DNA of 64,000 nucleotides from an uncultured Eubacteriales bacterium. GTDB taxonomy: Bacteria; Bacillota; Clostridia; Peptostreptococcales; Anaerovoracaceae. Positions within the stretch are counted from its first letter, which is position 1. Every line of letters begins with the position of its first letter. The DNA lies in assembly GCA_902774265.1 (NCBI GenBank), contig CACYHR010000020.1, positions 62,001 to 126,000 of the forward strand. The letters run 5' to 3'. The notes under the pieces are model-generated. The model made no database searches. It had not been told where the DNA came from and saw nothing but the letters and a program-made list of their open reading frames with translations. The translations under genes and the position numbers were made by a program. Positions 32,860 to 42,283 of the stretch are shown here, piece by piece.

Positions 32860-34353
32860 TCAGCGAGCAGGTGTCATAGCCTTCAGCTCCTTTTTGCGCT
32901 CATACATCATCTGATCAGCTCTTTCGAATATATCGCTCAGGTTATGATCATCCGGCTCCAGAATCGACCATCCGATAGATACAACAACGGAGCCTTCCTG
33001 ATTGTTTGCTTCGACGATACGGTTAAATTCATTAATATCTTCAGTCATTGAGTCGAAACCGCGGTCCTTAAGGATAACTGCAAATTCATCACCGCCTATC
33101 CTGAAGACTGCACCATGGGAGAATTGCTCACAGATCAAAGCACATGCATCTTTTATCAGCTTGTCCCCCGCTGCATGGCCCTGAGTATCATTAACTTCCT
33201 TAAGTCTGTTTATATCACATACGATGACCGCCAGCTTCTGTATCTCTTTATTCTGTATCTGCTGATTCAATGCAGCTCCATTCTCGGTATAAGCATGCTT
33301 GTTCCTTACGCCTGTAAGCGAATCTGTGTTTGCCATTTTGTGCAAAGCCCTGCTGTTTTCCTTTTCTTCTTCGAGCTTATGACGGGTCAGAGCCCTGAAC
33401 TCCAGCAGCAGAACAGTGGCAAGCAGCAGGACTGCAACGAGAGTGAATATTATCTGATTCCTGCTGTTTCTTATATTTCTTTCACTTATCCCATGTATCT
33501 GATCAAGGATCACACTTTCCTGTATCAGAACAGCAAGCTCCCAGCCTGTGCCTTCTATAGGCACGTAAAACAGCGTTATATCATTTCCGTCATGAGAAAA
33601 AGTCACACTTCCGTTTTTCTCTTTTTCAAAATTATCACGTGCCTTTTCCCAGACATCTTCAGGCAATTTTCCCTCGGTCGCATCAAAGAAATTCTGCTTT
33701 GAAATTACCGGTCCCAGCTCGGTTCCGGAAAGATTCCCTCCGTTTTTCGAATATATGCAAAAATACGTCCTGCCCTTGTCATCGACAGCTAGCATATCGA
33801 CTATGTCTTTGATATCGATCTGAACAAAGCATGCCTTGATGGTTTTTCCCATAATCCTAAGCCCCGGTGTCGGGATAGCAAGACATAGCTGCTTTGAAGA
33901 GCCATACAGCGAAACGGTGTCAACTGTAGGACCGCTCAACTGTTCTTCAGCCAGGAAACCATAACGGCTCCTGCCTGTATATGTCGTATACTGCGTATAA
34001 ACGATATTATCTATATCCACCAGCGCCAGTCTGTTAAGCGACAGCAGAGATTTGATCTTGCCGATAGTTTCACGAAGCTCTTCCTGCGAATCGACGTCCT
34101 CTTCTTCGATATATGCCACAGCCTTCTCCATCTCATCGAATGCTATATTGATCTGATTCGTCACCGACATTGCATTGCGGTCAGCCATCGCTTCCAGATA
34201 AAAGGAGCTGACAGCCGAAACAGCTTCATCGGTCGCAGAAGCAGTCTGCTTAGTTGACCATATCGAATTTGCAATCACTGCAGCCATGACTAATAAGCTG
34301 CCTATGACAGCTGTCAGTACTATTGTTCTGTTAGTGATCTGCTTCTTTTTCAT
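32860..34353 (-). CDS. Membrane diguanylate cyclase with extracellular sensor, coupled to a binding lipoprotein
   Basis: The 497-residue protein has a membrane helix at about 12-30 and a large extracellular domain (about 35-300) of Cache-like character (RLALVDIDNIVYTQ, GRTYFCIYSKNGGN, VPIEGTGWELAVLIQ). A second helix lies at about 300-320, followed by a GGDEF domain: DSLTGVRNKHAY, CDINRLKEVNDTQGH, then FRIGGDEF intact. It should make c-di-GMP. No RxxD inhibitory site precedes the GGDEF loop. Its ATG shares a base with the stop of the substrate-binding lipoprotein gene, so the two are translationally coupled. The binding protein probably presents its ligand to the extracellular domain. Confidence 0.92.
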   Translation of the reverse strand: MKKKQITNRTIVLTAVIGSLLVMAAVIANSIWSTKQTASATDEAVSAVSSFYLEAMADRNAMSVTNQINIAFDEMEKAVAYIEEEDVDSQEELRETIGKIKSLLSLNRLALVDIDNIVYTQYTTYTGRSRYGFLAEEQLSGPTVDTVSLYGSSKQLCLAIPTPGLRIMGKTIKACFVQIDIKDIVDMLAVDDKGRTYFCIYSKNGGNLSGTELGPVISKQNFFDATEGKLPEDVWEKARDNFEKEKNGSVTFSHDGNDITLFYVPIEGTGWELAVLIQESVILDQIHGISERNIRNSRNQIIFTLVAVLLLATVLLLEFRALTRHKLEEEKENSRALHKMANTDSLTGVRNKHAYTENGAALNQQIQNKEIQKLAVIVCDINRLKEVNDTQGHAAGDKLIKDACALICEQFSHGAVFRIGGDEFAVILKDRGFDSMTEDINEFNRIVEANNQEGSVVVSIGWSILEPDDHNLSDIFERADQMMYERKKELKAMTPAR

Positions 34354-35435
34354 CAGACAGCACCATAGAGCAGCTCGAGCATCAGAGCCGCATCCTCCTG
34401 ATAGATTATAGTCGTGATCTCATTTGTCTTTTCAGGGAACAGCTTGCCCGGTTTTTTTCCGTCTGCAATCTTGACTGCAACCTGTATAGTATCAAAGCCA
34501 ATTGAATAGCAGTCCTGTACTCCCAGACAGTAGATCACTCCTTCGTCCAGATAATGAAGTGCTTCCTCATCATGATCCATGCCTACGATAACAGCGTCGC
34601 TTTTCTTTTCCGTGATCGCTCTGGCCGCGCCGACCGGATTACTCATATTGCAGCAGATGATACCATCCAGATCCGGATTGTCTTTTAGTATCTTCAATGT
34701 GAGATCATATGCACGGTCAACAGAATCCCTGTCATACTCTGTCGCTACGATCTGCATATCGCTGTATTTTGCAATAGTATCCGCAGCGCCTCTTGCCCTG
34801 TCTTCATGGCACGGCGCGCCTTCACTTCCCACAAGTATCGCAACCTTGCCCCTGTAATCCAGTTTTTTGCAAAGTGCTTCTGTCAGATCAGCGCCGTCCT
34901 GATAATTGTGAGTATTACCGACATATGCGATCCTCCTGCAGCCTTCGGCAGCATCAGAGCTCGAAAAAGTCATGACCTTTGTCCCGGAGCTTATCATCTC
35001 ATCGATGACCGGTGAAATTACCTTTTCATCCGCGACATCTACCCCGATAACGTCAAAATCCTCCTTCTCTGCTGCGTGAAGCCTCTTTATCTGATCCTCT
35101 GCAGAAGCTCCCTCAGGAGCCATATACTCGTAGGTGATGGTTATACCCTTATCCAGATACTGTCTCTGGGCCTCTTCCATACCAAGAGCAACAGCATCCC
35201 ACCACGGATGCACCGTCTTATATGTAAAGTAAAAATTATAATTATCCTTCTTCGGCTTATACGAATCCAGTTCATGGTCAAAATCCACTGCGCTGCTCGC
35301 AGACTCTGCCGTATCAGAAGCAGTTTTGTTCTCAGATGATTCATTTGCAGGCGCATCAGAAGAGCATGCAGCCAAAGCAAGAACTGCCGCCAATACGATC
35401 ATCAATATGCATTTTTTCCTGAAAAATTTCTGCAT
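34353..35435 (-). CDS. Sugar-type substrate-binding lipoprotein (Peripla_BP_4)
   Basis: The 360-residue product has a lipoprotein signal (LAAVLALAACSS, lipidated Cys about 25) and a Ser/Thr/Glu-rich linker. The two-lobe periplasmic-binding fold of sugar ABC transporters follows: FYFTYKTVHPWWDAVALGME, VIGVDVADEKVISPVID, VAILVGSEGAPCHEDRARG, GIICCNMSNPVGAARAI and VIVGMDHDEE. No permease or ATPase gene is nearby. Instead its stop overlaps the start of a diguanylate cyclase, which points to sensing rather than uptake. I chose the ATG at 35435 (MQKFFRKK), preceded by AGGGTGA; the frame upstream has no ribosome site. The ligand, probably a sugar, is unknown. Confidence 0.9.
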   Translation of the reverse strand: MQKFFRKKCILMIVLAAVLALAACSSDAPANESSENKTASDTAESASSAVDFDHELDSYKPKKDNYNFYFTYKTVHPWWDAVALGMEEAQRQYLDKGITITYEYMAPEGASAEDQIKRLHAAEKEDFDVIGVDVADEKVISPVIDEMISSGTKVMTFSSSDAAEGCRRIAYVGNTHNYQDGADLTEALCKKLDYRGKVAILVGSEGAPCHEDRARGAADTIAKYSDMQIVATEYDRDSVDRAYDLTLKILKDNPDLDGIICCNMSNPVGAARAITEKKSDAVIVGMDHDEEALHYLDEGVIYCLGVQDCYSIGFDTIQVAVKIADGKKPGKLFPEKTNEITTIIYQEDAALMLELLYGAV

Positions 35436-35454
35436 CAAATCACCCTGTCTTTTC

Positions 35455-35508
35455 AGGCATAAAAACAATGCCTATCTGATTAAACCCGCTTAAGTATTTT
35501 TAAGTATA
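35455..35508 (-). promoter_or_regulatory. Probable extended -10 promoter and leader hairpin of the binding-protein operon
   Basis: On the minus strand TGATATACT at about 35511-35503 is an extended -10 element with no good -35. In the leader, AGGCAT/ATGCCT (35455-35460 with 35468-35473) forms a small hairpin about 20 bases before the start codon. Confidence 0.4.
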
Positions 35509-35663
35509 TCACATTTCGCAGGATTATTGCCGCCATTCGATACATATATACAAAACGACCTCAAATATACAATTGAACACACGCCGGATATCCCCAGCAT
35601 ATTAAAACAACGGGTTTACAGTCCCCGCTATGACTCTGTTTAAGCCTATACGCTTATCTGTGA

Positions 35664-36263
35664 TCAGATCGCAGTACTGCTGATAAGTATCGAAATGCCT
35701 GCTATAATGGCTATCAGAATAATGATCCACATAACGGTCGCAGCTTTGCTCTGCTTATGTATACGAAAGAACGGATACGGTCCGTCATACTTACCTGTTC
35801 CGTTCAGTATCAGCATAACGACCCCGTAAACAAATGTCAGTATCACCGGCAGTATCCAGAGATGTGAATGCTCTTCCCACAGATAATATGATGTGAATGA
35901 CAGTATCGGACAGATGGTGTGATGATACAGTCCATTGCCCGACAGCATCATATTTTTGAATCCCGCACCCATAGGGACAAGCACGAACAAAGAGACCAGC
36001 AGAGTCATAGTCAGCATGCAGGTGCTGACATATCTGAGCGTGATCGTGACGGCATTGCTTCCTGTAACAACAAAAACACATGAAGTAAAAAGCGTGATAA
36101 TATTGGATAACTGAGTATAATACACCAGTATCATCCATTTTCTGTCAAGCGCGCTTATCCTGAGTCCGATCAATTCAAAAACTATTATTGCTGCATTAAA
36201 TGCAATTGCCATTTTTCCTAAAAAACTCTTCCTCCGTAATTTATCCCCTATTCGACTCTTCAT
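35664..36263 (-). CDS. Six-helix membrane protein of unknown function
   Basis: About 199 residues with six predicted membrane segments: AIAFNAAIIVFELIGL, ILVYYTQLSNIITLFTSCVFVV, YVSTCMLTMTLLVSLFVLVPM, a loop with NGLYHHTICPILSFTSYYL, LWILPVILTFVYGVVML, and the final MWIIILIAIIAGISILI. The YTQLSN and HHxxCP patterns recall Pr6Pr/FAR-17a-type membrane proteins, but the role is unknown. I chose the ATG at 36263 (AAGGA 5 bases upstream), which overlaps the end of the EAL gene by 23 bases; an alternative ATG is at 36212. The overlap suggests co-transcription with the EAL gene. Confidence 0.7.
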   Translation of the reverse strand: MKSRIGDKLRRKSFLGKMAIAFNAAIIVFELIGLRISALDRKWMILVYYTQLSNIITLFTSCVFVVTGSNAVTITLRYVSTCMLTMTLLVSLFVLVPMGAGFKNMMLSGNGLYHHTICPILSFTSYYLWEEHSHLWILPVILTFVYGVVMLILNGTGKYDGPYPFFRIHKQSKAATVMWIIILIAIIAGISILISSTAI

Positions 36264-39200
36264 CAATATCCTTGAAACCGGCAATGATATTGACTTCTCC
36301 GCTTCCGAGATCCAGCCTGGTAAAATCGACCTTGTAGTTACGGGGACCATCTTCAAATACTCTGCGGAAAGGCACTGAATATGTCATCATACTCTCCGTG
36401 TTTTTGCTTATGCTGTCAGGAGATACAGCATCGAGGAAACGCTGTCTGTCTTCCTCCAGCACAAATCGTGAATAATATTTAAGAGCATCCGAGAATCTCG
36501 GGATCTTCTCAGCTTCAAGAGTAGGCAGCAGATGGGCCTCGTTTCCATCAACACGGTACAGCTCGAACTGCTGTGTCTCCATATCGTTAATGAGCCATAC
36601 CGAATCATAAGGCCGGCCCAGAGCCTCGACCACTGCAGAACGCTGATCCAGACTATTCTGGATCTTCTGTATCCTTCGTACCTCTTCGTCAACATTCTTG
36701 AAGCCGCCCACTATGCAGTCCTTTCTGTCAGGCAGATCAAGTCTGGTGAATTCCAGTTTGTAGTAGCGGACACCATCATCGAAGACTCTGCGGAATGGCA
36801 CAGTATACATCAGCATGTTTTTTGTGTTTTCTGCGATATTTTCTGCTTTTACATCATCAAGAAATCTCTGACGGTCCTCCTCAAGTACAAGTCTGGAATA
36901 GAAGCTAAGAGCCTGAGAGAACTTTTCGATCTTAATTGCACTGTTGGCCGGGATGAGATGTTTCATTTCCTGGTCTATGCGAAACAGCTCAAAATGTTCG
37001 GTTTCAATATCATCGATAAGCCAAACCGAATCATAAGCCTTGGTCAGAGCCTCAATAACAGCGTCATGCAGAGCTTTGTCAGACTGCTCCTGTTCATACT
37101 TATCCGTTATATCCGAAATAAAGACATAATACAGGCTGTTCTCATCATCATATTCAATATAGTGACCGTAATCGTCAAGCCATCGGACTTCGCCGTCCTT
37201 GCGTATTATCCTGTATTCAACAAAATCAAGATCCGACTTACTGTCTCTCACCTGATCCTCAATCGAAACGGAGATCCTTTTGTAATCCTCCGGATGTACC
37301 ATTCCGCGGAATGTAAATCCGGTCAGTTCCTTGAACTCGTCGAGATCATTACAGCCGAAAATATCACAAACCGCCCTGTTGGCGTACAGCAGTTCTTCGG
37401 TCTCATCAGCCTTGTAGATGAAGAAGCCGCCCGGCATGCTTTCACCGAATTCCTCGATAACAGAAAGCACCTGTTCGACCATCAGTTTCTCATCCGGCTC
37501 CCTGATGGAGAGTACAGCGATCGCTACTGCAATATTTCCGTTGATCGGATTGATACCGATACGGCGGGCAAAGGAATGAATGACTGAGCCATCCGGCATC
37601 TTTTCATCGTAAAATGTACGGATGCCCTGCTCACAGCATGTCTTCACCACATTGTACGTGAATGCATCGTCATATTTAACGAATTCCGGCCCGAGATTTG
37701 ACAGATCCAGGCCAAAGAAACGCATAAAGAAATCACGGTAAGACTGGTTAGTGCGTACAAAACGTGTCTTGTCATCATTGATTTCTATAATGCACATCGG
37801 CAGCGTGTTATATGTATTCCGGAGAGTAGTCTTCTCTTCACGGGCAATGACGCCTACATCATAGAGATTCACGCCGCATACAAGTTCATAATATGCCGAC
37901 TCTTCAGGATTTTCGTAGCCGCCCGTCTTCTGACTGCGGTGATATTCGAGCGCTTCCTCAAGAGACTTCGGTTTGCTGTAATAGAATCCCTGCAGCTTTG
38001 AGCAGCCTATCTCCTGCAGGAAACGTACCTGATCTTCGGTCTCAACTCCCTCGCATATCGTATCGATGCCAAGAGCCATGGCCATCTTCATCAATTCGGT
38101 CAGTATGATCCTGCCGTCATCGCTTTCATCGAGCTTACGCATAAACCCCATATCAAATTTGAGCAGATTAAACTTGATGCTCTGCAGGACGTCAAGAGAA
38201 GAGTATCCGCTGCCAAAGTCATCCATCCAGACAGGGAAGCCCAATGCCTGAAAGCGTTCAACCTGTGATTTCATAAAATCAAAATCTCTGCCGATAATAC
38301 TCTCCGTGATCTCGATACTGATCCTGTCGCGGCTGATGCCGGATGCATCCACACGCTGTCTGATCTCCTCAACCATATCGCAGGCATCAAAATCAGCGCG
38401 TGAGAGATTGACAGAGTGCGGAACGGTATACAGACCTTTGGATTCCTTGAGTTTGATGTCCTCAAGTATTCTCTCAAGCACATACAGATCCAGCTTGTAG
38501 ATCAGGCCGGCATCTTCGAGATAAGGAATAAAGTCAGCAGGAGAAAGGAATCCTCTTTCCGGATCGATCCAGCGCGCCAGAGCCTCCTCATGACATACCT
38601 TCTCATTAACAGCTCTCATTATCGGCTGATAATATACCTGTATCCTCTTTTCGGACAGCGCGCGCTCAAAATTATCGAGAATGAACTGCTGTTTTTCGAT
38701 TTTTTCGTTCAGCTTTTCACTGTAATAATTGAATGACGAGGAAAGAGTTCCCTTTAGAGCATCACAGGCAATCTTTGCTCTGTCATATGCCATGCCGACC
38801 GGTACATTCTCGAAGCTGCTCGAATATATGCCTACACAGATCGGAAGGTACTTTCCGTCTCCTATCCTCTGCCATTCCTCAAAAAAACGGGAAAGCTTAT
38901 CCTCAAGTCCGTTCTCATCTGCAACAGCAGCAAAATGGTCAGAACCGATATGGCAGCAGTGAACAGCGAGAAAAGTCTTGCTGATAAGACGAGCAAAACT
39001 GCGCAGCATTACATCACCTTCAGCGAATCCGTATTTGTGGTTGAAATGCTTCATTCCGCTGAAATCGATATATAGAAGCGCAGGTATTCCGCCCTGATCC
39101 TGAATGAATTTTTTTCCGACTTCGGCCATCTCAAAGAAAAAGCCCAGATTAGGAAGACCGGTCAGATAGTCGAAATGCAGTGCATCGTCACGGCTGTCCT

Positions 39201-39651
39201 CATGGAAAGTCTTGTTCATCGCAAGATTCTGATTATCTCCGTCTTCGTTCTTATATTCTCCCTCATCCGAGAACCAGAGATGAGCCAGTCTGATACCGTC
39301 TCCTTCATCCACATGTTCACCGATCACATGGATTATACTGTATCCGGGAACATCATTCTTCTTTGTGCGAAAGGTCAAATCCAGTCTGTCATCCTCAGTT
39401 GCAAACCTCAGAACAGCATTCCTGAAGCCTGCGGTATCTTCCGGGTGGATATCCCTGAACATATTCTGATTTTTGTCTGTATATGCCTGCGCGCGGTCTT
39501 TATAGCCGAACAGCTCGCAGAATCCATCCGATACGGCAAGCGTCACAACACTTTTCTCCATAAACTGACATACGACAAAAGGCTGACGCATCCTCTCTAT
39601 AAAACTCAATTGTTCTTCTGAAAAACGGTATTCCTTCATATTACTGACCAT
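36241..39651 (-). CDS. Multidomain EAL phosphodiesterase with duplicated C-terminal sensor domains
   Basis: The 1136-residue cytosolic protein has an N-terminal PAS-like domain (to about 135) and a degenerate GGDEF domain (LTGLPNLGFFFEM; loop IGSDHFAAV, so probably no cyclase activity). A complete EAL domain follows (about 325-580: HEEALARW, SVNLSRADF, EITES, DDFGSGYSSL, LLKFDMGFM, CEGVE, LQGFYY). Two more sensor segments come next, including a PAS/PAC (GGFFIYKADETEEL, YRIIRKDGEVRWLDD). Two tandem copies of a domain of about 130 residues form the C-terminus (AYDSVWLIDDIETEHFELFR and PYDSVWLINDMETQQFELYR). No ribosome site is obvious at the start. It lies 21 bases after a small unknown gene and appears to be in an operon with that gene and a secreted protein. 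Confidence 0.92.
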   Translation of the reverse strand: MVSNMKEYRFSEEQLSFIERMRQPFVVCQFMEKSVVTLAVSDGFCELFGYKDRAQAYTDKNQNMFRDIHPEDTAGFRNAVLRFATEDDRLDLTFRTKKNDVPGYSIIHVIGEHVDEGDGIRLAHLWFSDEGEYKNEDGDNQNLAMNKTFHEDSRDDALHFDYLTGLPNLGFFFEMAEVGKKFIQDQGGIPALLYIDFSGMKHFNHKYGFAEGDVMLRSFARLISKTFLAVHCCHIGSDHFAAVADENGLEDKLSRFFEEWQRIGDGKYLPICVGIYSSSFENVPVGMAYDRAKIACDALKGTLSSSFNYYSEKLNEKIEKQQFILDNFERALSEKRIQVYYQPIMRAVNEKVCHEEALARWIDPERGFLSPADFIPYLEDAGLIYKLDLYVLERILEDIKLKESKGLYTVPHSVNLSRADFDACDMVEEIRQRVDASGISRDRISIEITESIIGRDFDFMKSQVERFQALGFPVWMDDFGSGYSSLDVLQSIKFNLLKFDMGFMRKLDESDDGRIILTELMKMAMALGIDTICEGVETEDQVRFLQEIGCSKLQGFYYSKPKSLEEALEYHRSQKTGGYENPEESAYYELVCGVNLYDVGVIAREEKTTLRNTYNTLPMCIIEINDDKTRFVRTNQSYRDFFMRFFGLDLSNLGPEFVKYDDAFTYNVVKTCCEQGIRTFYDEKMPDGSVIHSFARRIGINPINGNIAVAIAVLSIREPDEKLMVEQVLSVIEEFGESMPGGFFIYKADETEELLYANRAVCDIFGCNDLDEFKELTGFTFRGMVHPEDYKRISVSIEDQVRDSKSDLDFVEYRIIRKDGEVRWLDDYGHYIEYDDENSLYYVFISDITDKYEQEQSDKALHDAVIEALTKAYDSVWLIDDIETEHFELFRIDQEMKHLIPANSAIKIEKFSQALSFYSRLVLEEDRQRFLDDVKAENIAENTKNMLMYTVPFRRVFDDGVRYYKLEFTRLDLPDRKDCIVGGFKNVDEEVRRIQKIQNSLDQRSAVVEALGRPYDSVWLINDMETQQFELYRVDGNEAHLLPTLEAEKIPRFSDALKYYSRFVLEEDRQRFLDAVSPDSISKNTESMMTYSVPFRRVFEDGPRNYKVDFTRLDLGSGEVNIIAGFKDIDEESNRG

Positions 39652-39672
39652 ATTATTGTTTACTATTATTGC

Positions 39673-39930
39673 TTACATTCCCATCGGCTTTGAAATTGCA
39701 TCAAAAATCGCTTTGCTTAACAGTATATCTTTTATGTCCCCGTCAGTCGAGACTTTTATTGACCCAATGTCTGCAGCCGCATCCTTTAATCTTTTCTCGA
39801 GTCCTCCGTCAAGAATCTCATCATATGAAAGTCTCGGAATCGCATCGCGCAAAAGCTCCATCAGTTTTTCATCCTTGGGATCGACTTTGATTCTGATGCT
39901 TTTATTATCCCTTGTAACAAACTTCGCCAT
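39673..39930 (-). CDS. Small conserved-looking protein of unknown function, 85 residues
   Basis: The product (MAKFVTRDNKSIRIKVDPKD...) is charged and soluble, with a short strand region and two predicted helices (LMELLRDAIPRLSYDEILDG; IKDILLSKAIFDAI). I do not recognise a family. GGGGA lies about 7 bases before the ATG. Gaps of 14 bases to the upstream secreted-protein gene and 21 bases to the EAL gene downstream place it inside an operon, which is the main reason to accept it. Confidence 0.6.
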   Translation of the reverse strand: MAKFVTRDNKSIRIKVDPKDEKLMELLRDAIPRLSYDEILDGGLEKRLKDAAADIGSIKVSTDGDIKDILLSKAIFDAISKPMGM

Positions 39931-39944
39931 ATATGATCCCCGGG

Positions 39945-40901
39945 CTATTTTTTTGTCCTGATCTCAGCCGTCTTGCTCCAGTTGGAGGCAACACCGTCCT
40001 TATCGATCAGGCGTGCACGGATATAATAAGTTTTCTTTATTTTGAGCTTAGACAGTTTGGATTTGGCACTTTCCTTATCAAACGTACCTTTTTTGATAGT
40101 CTTAGTCTTTACATTCTTCAGGAAAGCCTTATCCGTACTGTACTGTATCTCAATATATTCAGCATTCTGCCATACTTCGCTGTCCTTGAACTTATTGCGT
40201 AATTTGTCCCAGCCGATTTTCAGCTTTCCGCCCTTCTGAGCAGTAACGGCAGGCGCTGTGCGGCCCAGATTTCTTACATAGTTGACCGGAATAAGCTCCC
40301 ACAGCTTATTATTATTGTCGCTGTCCTTATTTGCGTTTATATATATAAGATCGGATTTGAAAACTTTTACTTCCTTGTGTCTGTTTAATTTATATCCGTC
40401 ATCGTGGGACCACATCGTAAGGTTGGTATAGCTGCCATCACCTTTTTCATTCATAAACACGAATGCGTCATCCTGATTGCCGTACGGCCCGCAAAAAACA
40501 TGAGGTCCTTTCGTGGTCATCAGGTACGGCTGATCCCTGCCCGTCAAATTGTCTATCTCCAGGCGATTGCAGTATTCGTCTCCATAGTAGGTCCTGGCCA
40601 GATAGATGCCGTAATAATCATCAAAATTACGGTTCTTTCTGATAAACCACACTTCATTATCCGCGTGTTTCCCGCCGCTTGACTCAAACATCATGCAGAT
40701 GTTCTGGTCTTCGTAATCTTCATTCCAGTAGAGCACCTGTCCGTTGGCATTCCCGTTGGCTGCCTTGATATAATAATAACCTTCTGCTATGTCCGCCCTT
40801 TCTGCAGCCATTACGGAAACACCCGAAAAAGCCATGATCATCATTGCAGACATCATCACCAAAAGACAACGTTTTGCTACTCTTTTTTTCTGCTTGTTCA
40901 T
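39945..40901 (-). CDS. Secreted protein with ricin-like or ligand-binding region and C-terminal FN3-like domain
   Basis: The 318-residue product has a signal peptide (MNKQKKRVAKRCLLVMMSAM..., cut near VMAAERA). The region of about 35-205 has strand-rich QxW-like repeats (YYYIKAANGNANGQVLYW, YGIYLARTYYGDEYCNRL, and the end NNNKLWELIPV), resembling ricin-type beta-trefoil lectins. The C-terminal 100 residues are a Lys-rich fibronectin III-like domain ending NWSKTAEIRTKK. I chose the ATG at 40901, 8 bases after GGGGG; two upstream in-frame ATGs lack a site. It appears to lead an operon with the small gene and the EAL gene, which ties a secreted lectin-like protein to c-di-GMP turnover. Confidence 0.75.
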   Translation of the reverse strand: MNKQKKRVAKRCLLVMMSAMMIMAFSGVSVMAAERADIAEGYYYIKAANGNANGQVLYWNEDYEDQNICMMFESSGGKHADNEVWFIRKNRNFDDYYGIYLARTYYGDEYCNRLEIDNLTGRDQPYLMTTKGPHVFCGPYGNQDDAFVFMNEKGDGSYTNLTMWSHDDGYKLNRHKEVKVFKSDLIYINANKDSDNNNKLWELIPVNYVRNLGRTAPAVTAQKGGKLKIGWDKLRNKFKDSEVWQNAEYIEIQYSTDKAFLKNVKTKTIKKGTFDKESAKSKLSKLKIKKTYYIRARLIDKDGVASNWSKTAEIRTKK

Positions 40902-40996
40902 CTTGTTTACCCCCATAAACATTTTAACAATAACTTCTCATATTTTGCATCTTCTTCCATCAGCCGGATTCCCCTCATTGATCCCGGTTTGATGCC

Positions 40997-42052
40997 TTAT
41001 TCATAAATTTCATCAAAGTCTCCTGCAAGAATTGCATCGATCACGATCTGTCCAACATCAAACAGGTTTTCCATGCCGGACTTGAATATGTCCAGTGTCT
41101 CAGTGTTTTCTTTCGTTACTTTACTGTCAAAACTCGCTTCACCGATCCAGACCTTTTCGGGACTTTCCCCTTTGAGAAAGGTATCCATATTAACTATTAC
41201 CCGCAGAGACACGACCCGATCCTCCATACCAAAGCATCTGGCCGCGTTCATAACAGCCACCTCTTCCATTTCAGTAACAGCATAAGCATCAGGACATTTA
41301 TAGTATTCTGCAATATAACAGGCATTATTATGATCAATATCGCCTTTCCAGTAGCTGTCACCGGTCACAGCGGTTCCTTTCGTGACAAAAGGCTCTCTGT
41401 CAGCCCACTTTTCACCGGGATAGTTTTCGGCAAGAACACGTTTCGAAGTCTCAGTAGTACGCAGCGGACAATCCCTGACCATAGGATATAGCTTGTCGTA
41501 AAGGTCGGAATTCAATTGCAGCGAAGCATATTTTACAGTGTTCTCTGCCGGAAACCAGGTGATTCCCGAATCCGGGTTTTCAAGATCGGTGCTGTCTGTG
41601 TGATGTCCCAGTTCAACATCGCATGCTGCAGTGACAAGCACAACATCACCAAATATCATGGATCCTGTGTTTCCGCCGCCGCAGCCGACAGAAACGATTA
41701 TGCTGTCTGAAAAATCATATTCTTCCCAGGACAAAAGTGACATCAGCGACAGACCGGCTGCCATTTTTCCGGGACCTGTCACCAGCATTCCCACACCGTT
41801 CTCATCGTTAAAATAGAATTGTGATGTCGGCGCAGAATTCGGTATATCGATCTTATCGCAGCCTGCGCAGTAATGTTCATAAAAGAGCTGTGCTTCTCCG
41901 ATATCATCACCGCTCATCTCGCTGATTTCGAATTTCGGTACTATCAAAACTCTTACTTTGGTTTTCTCTGCGCTCTTACTGCAGGCACATAGCAGCGACA
42001 GAGATGCCAGCAACAATATGCATGCAAATACAGTCATGTTTTTTCGTTTCAC
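40997..42052 (-). CDS. NUP-family lipoprotein (purine nucleoside permease / phosphorylase-like)
   Basis: The 351-residue protein has a lipoprotein signal (LLLASLSLLCACSKS). The rest matches the purine nucleoside permease family (PF06516): VRVLIVPKFEISEM start, MLVTGPGKMAAGLSLMSLL, IIVSVGCGGGNTGSM, GDVVLVTAACDVELGHH and AVTEMEEVAVMNAA. The ATEMEE-like motif is shared with nucleoside phosphorylases, so it may be a surface-bound nucleosidase-like binder rather than a permease; no membrane helices are present. I chose the GTG at 42052 because AGGAGG lies 8 bases upstream; the earlier in-frame GTG overlaps that site. Confidence 0.88.
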   Translation of the reverse strand: MKRKNMTVFACILLLASLSLLCACSKSAEKTKVRVLIVPKFEISEMSGDDIGEAQLFYEHYCAGCDKIDIPNSAPTSQFYFNDENGVGMLVTGPGKMAAGLSLMSLLSWEEYDFSDSIIVSVGCGGGNTGSMIFGDVVLVTAACDVELGHHTDSTDLENPDSGITWFPAENTVKYASLQLNSDLYDKLYPMVRDCPLRTTETSKRVLAENYPGEKWADREPFVTKGTAVTGDSYWKGDIDHNNACYIAEYYKCPDAYAVTEMEEVAVMNAARCFGMEDRVVSLRVIVNMDTFLKGESPEKVWIGEASFDSKVTKENTETLDIFKSGMENLFDVGQIVIDAILAGDFDEIYE

Positions 42053-42283
42053 AGCTGGCACCTCCTTTTTTGCCGGTCTGTTTTGCTTTCAAAGCTCTTA
42101 TTTTACAATCACTCTGATCCTTTACCGTAGCGACATGAGTCAGTTTCAACCAGGACCTTTTTTATGATATCTCCATCTGCCTTTTTCAAGACTTTAACTC
42201 CCCTTTTTCAGTTACCTATCTCTCCAAATCCCATTTCTATCATTAAAAGGAAATAACGCTTTCGATAATCTATTTTTGCAGTA

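Noticed and set aside
34353..35435. Sugar ABC transporter operon
   Set aside because: No permease or ATPase gene lies on either side; the partner is a GGDEF protein.
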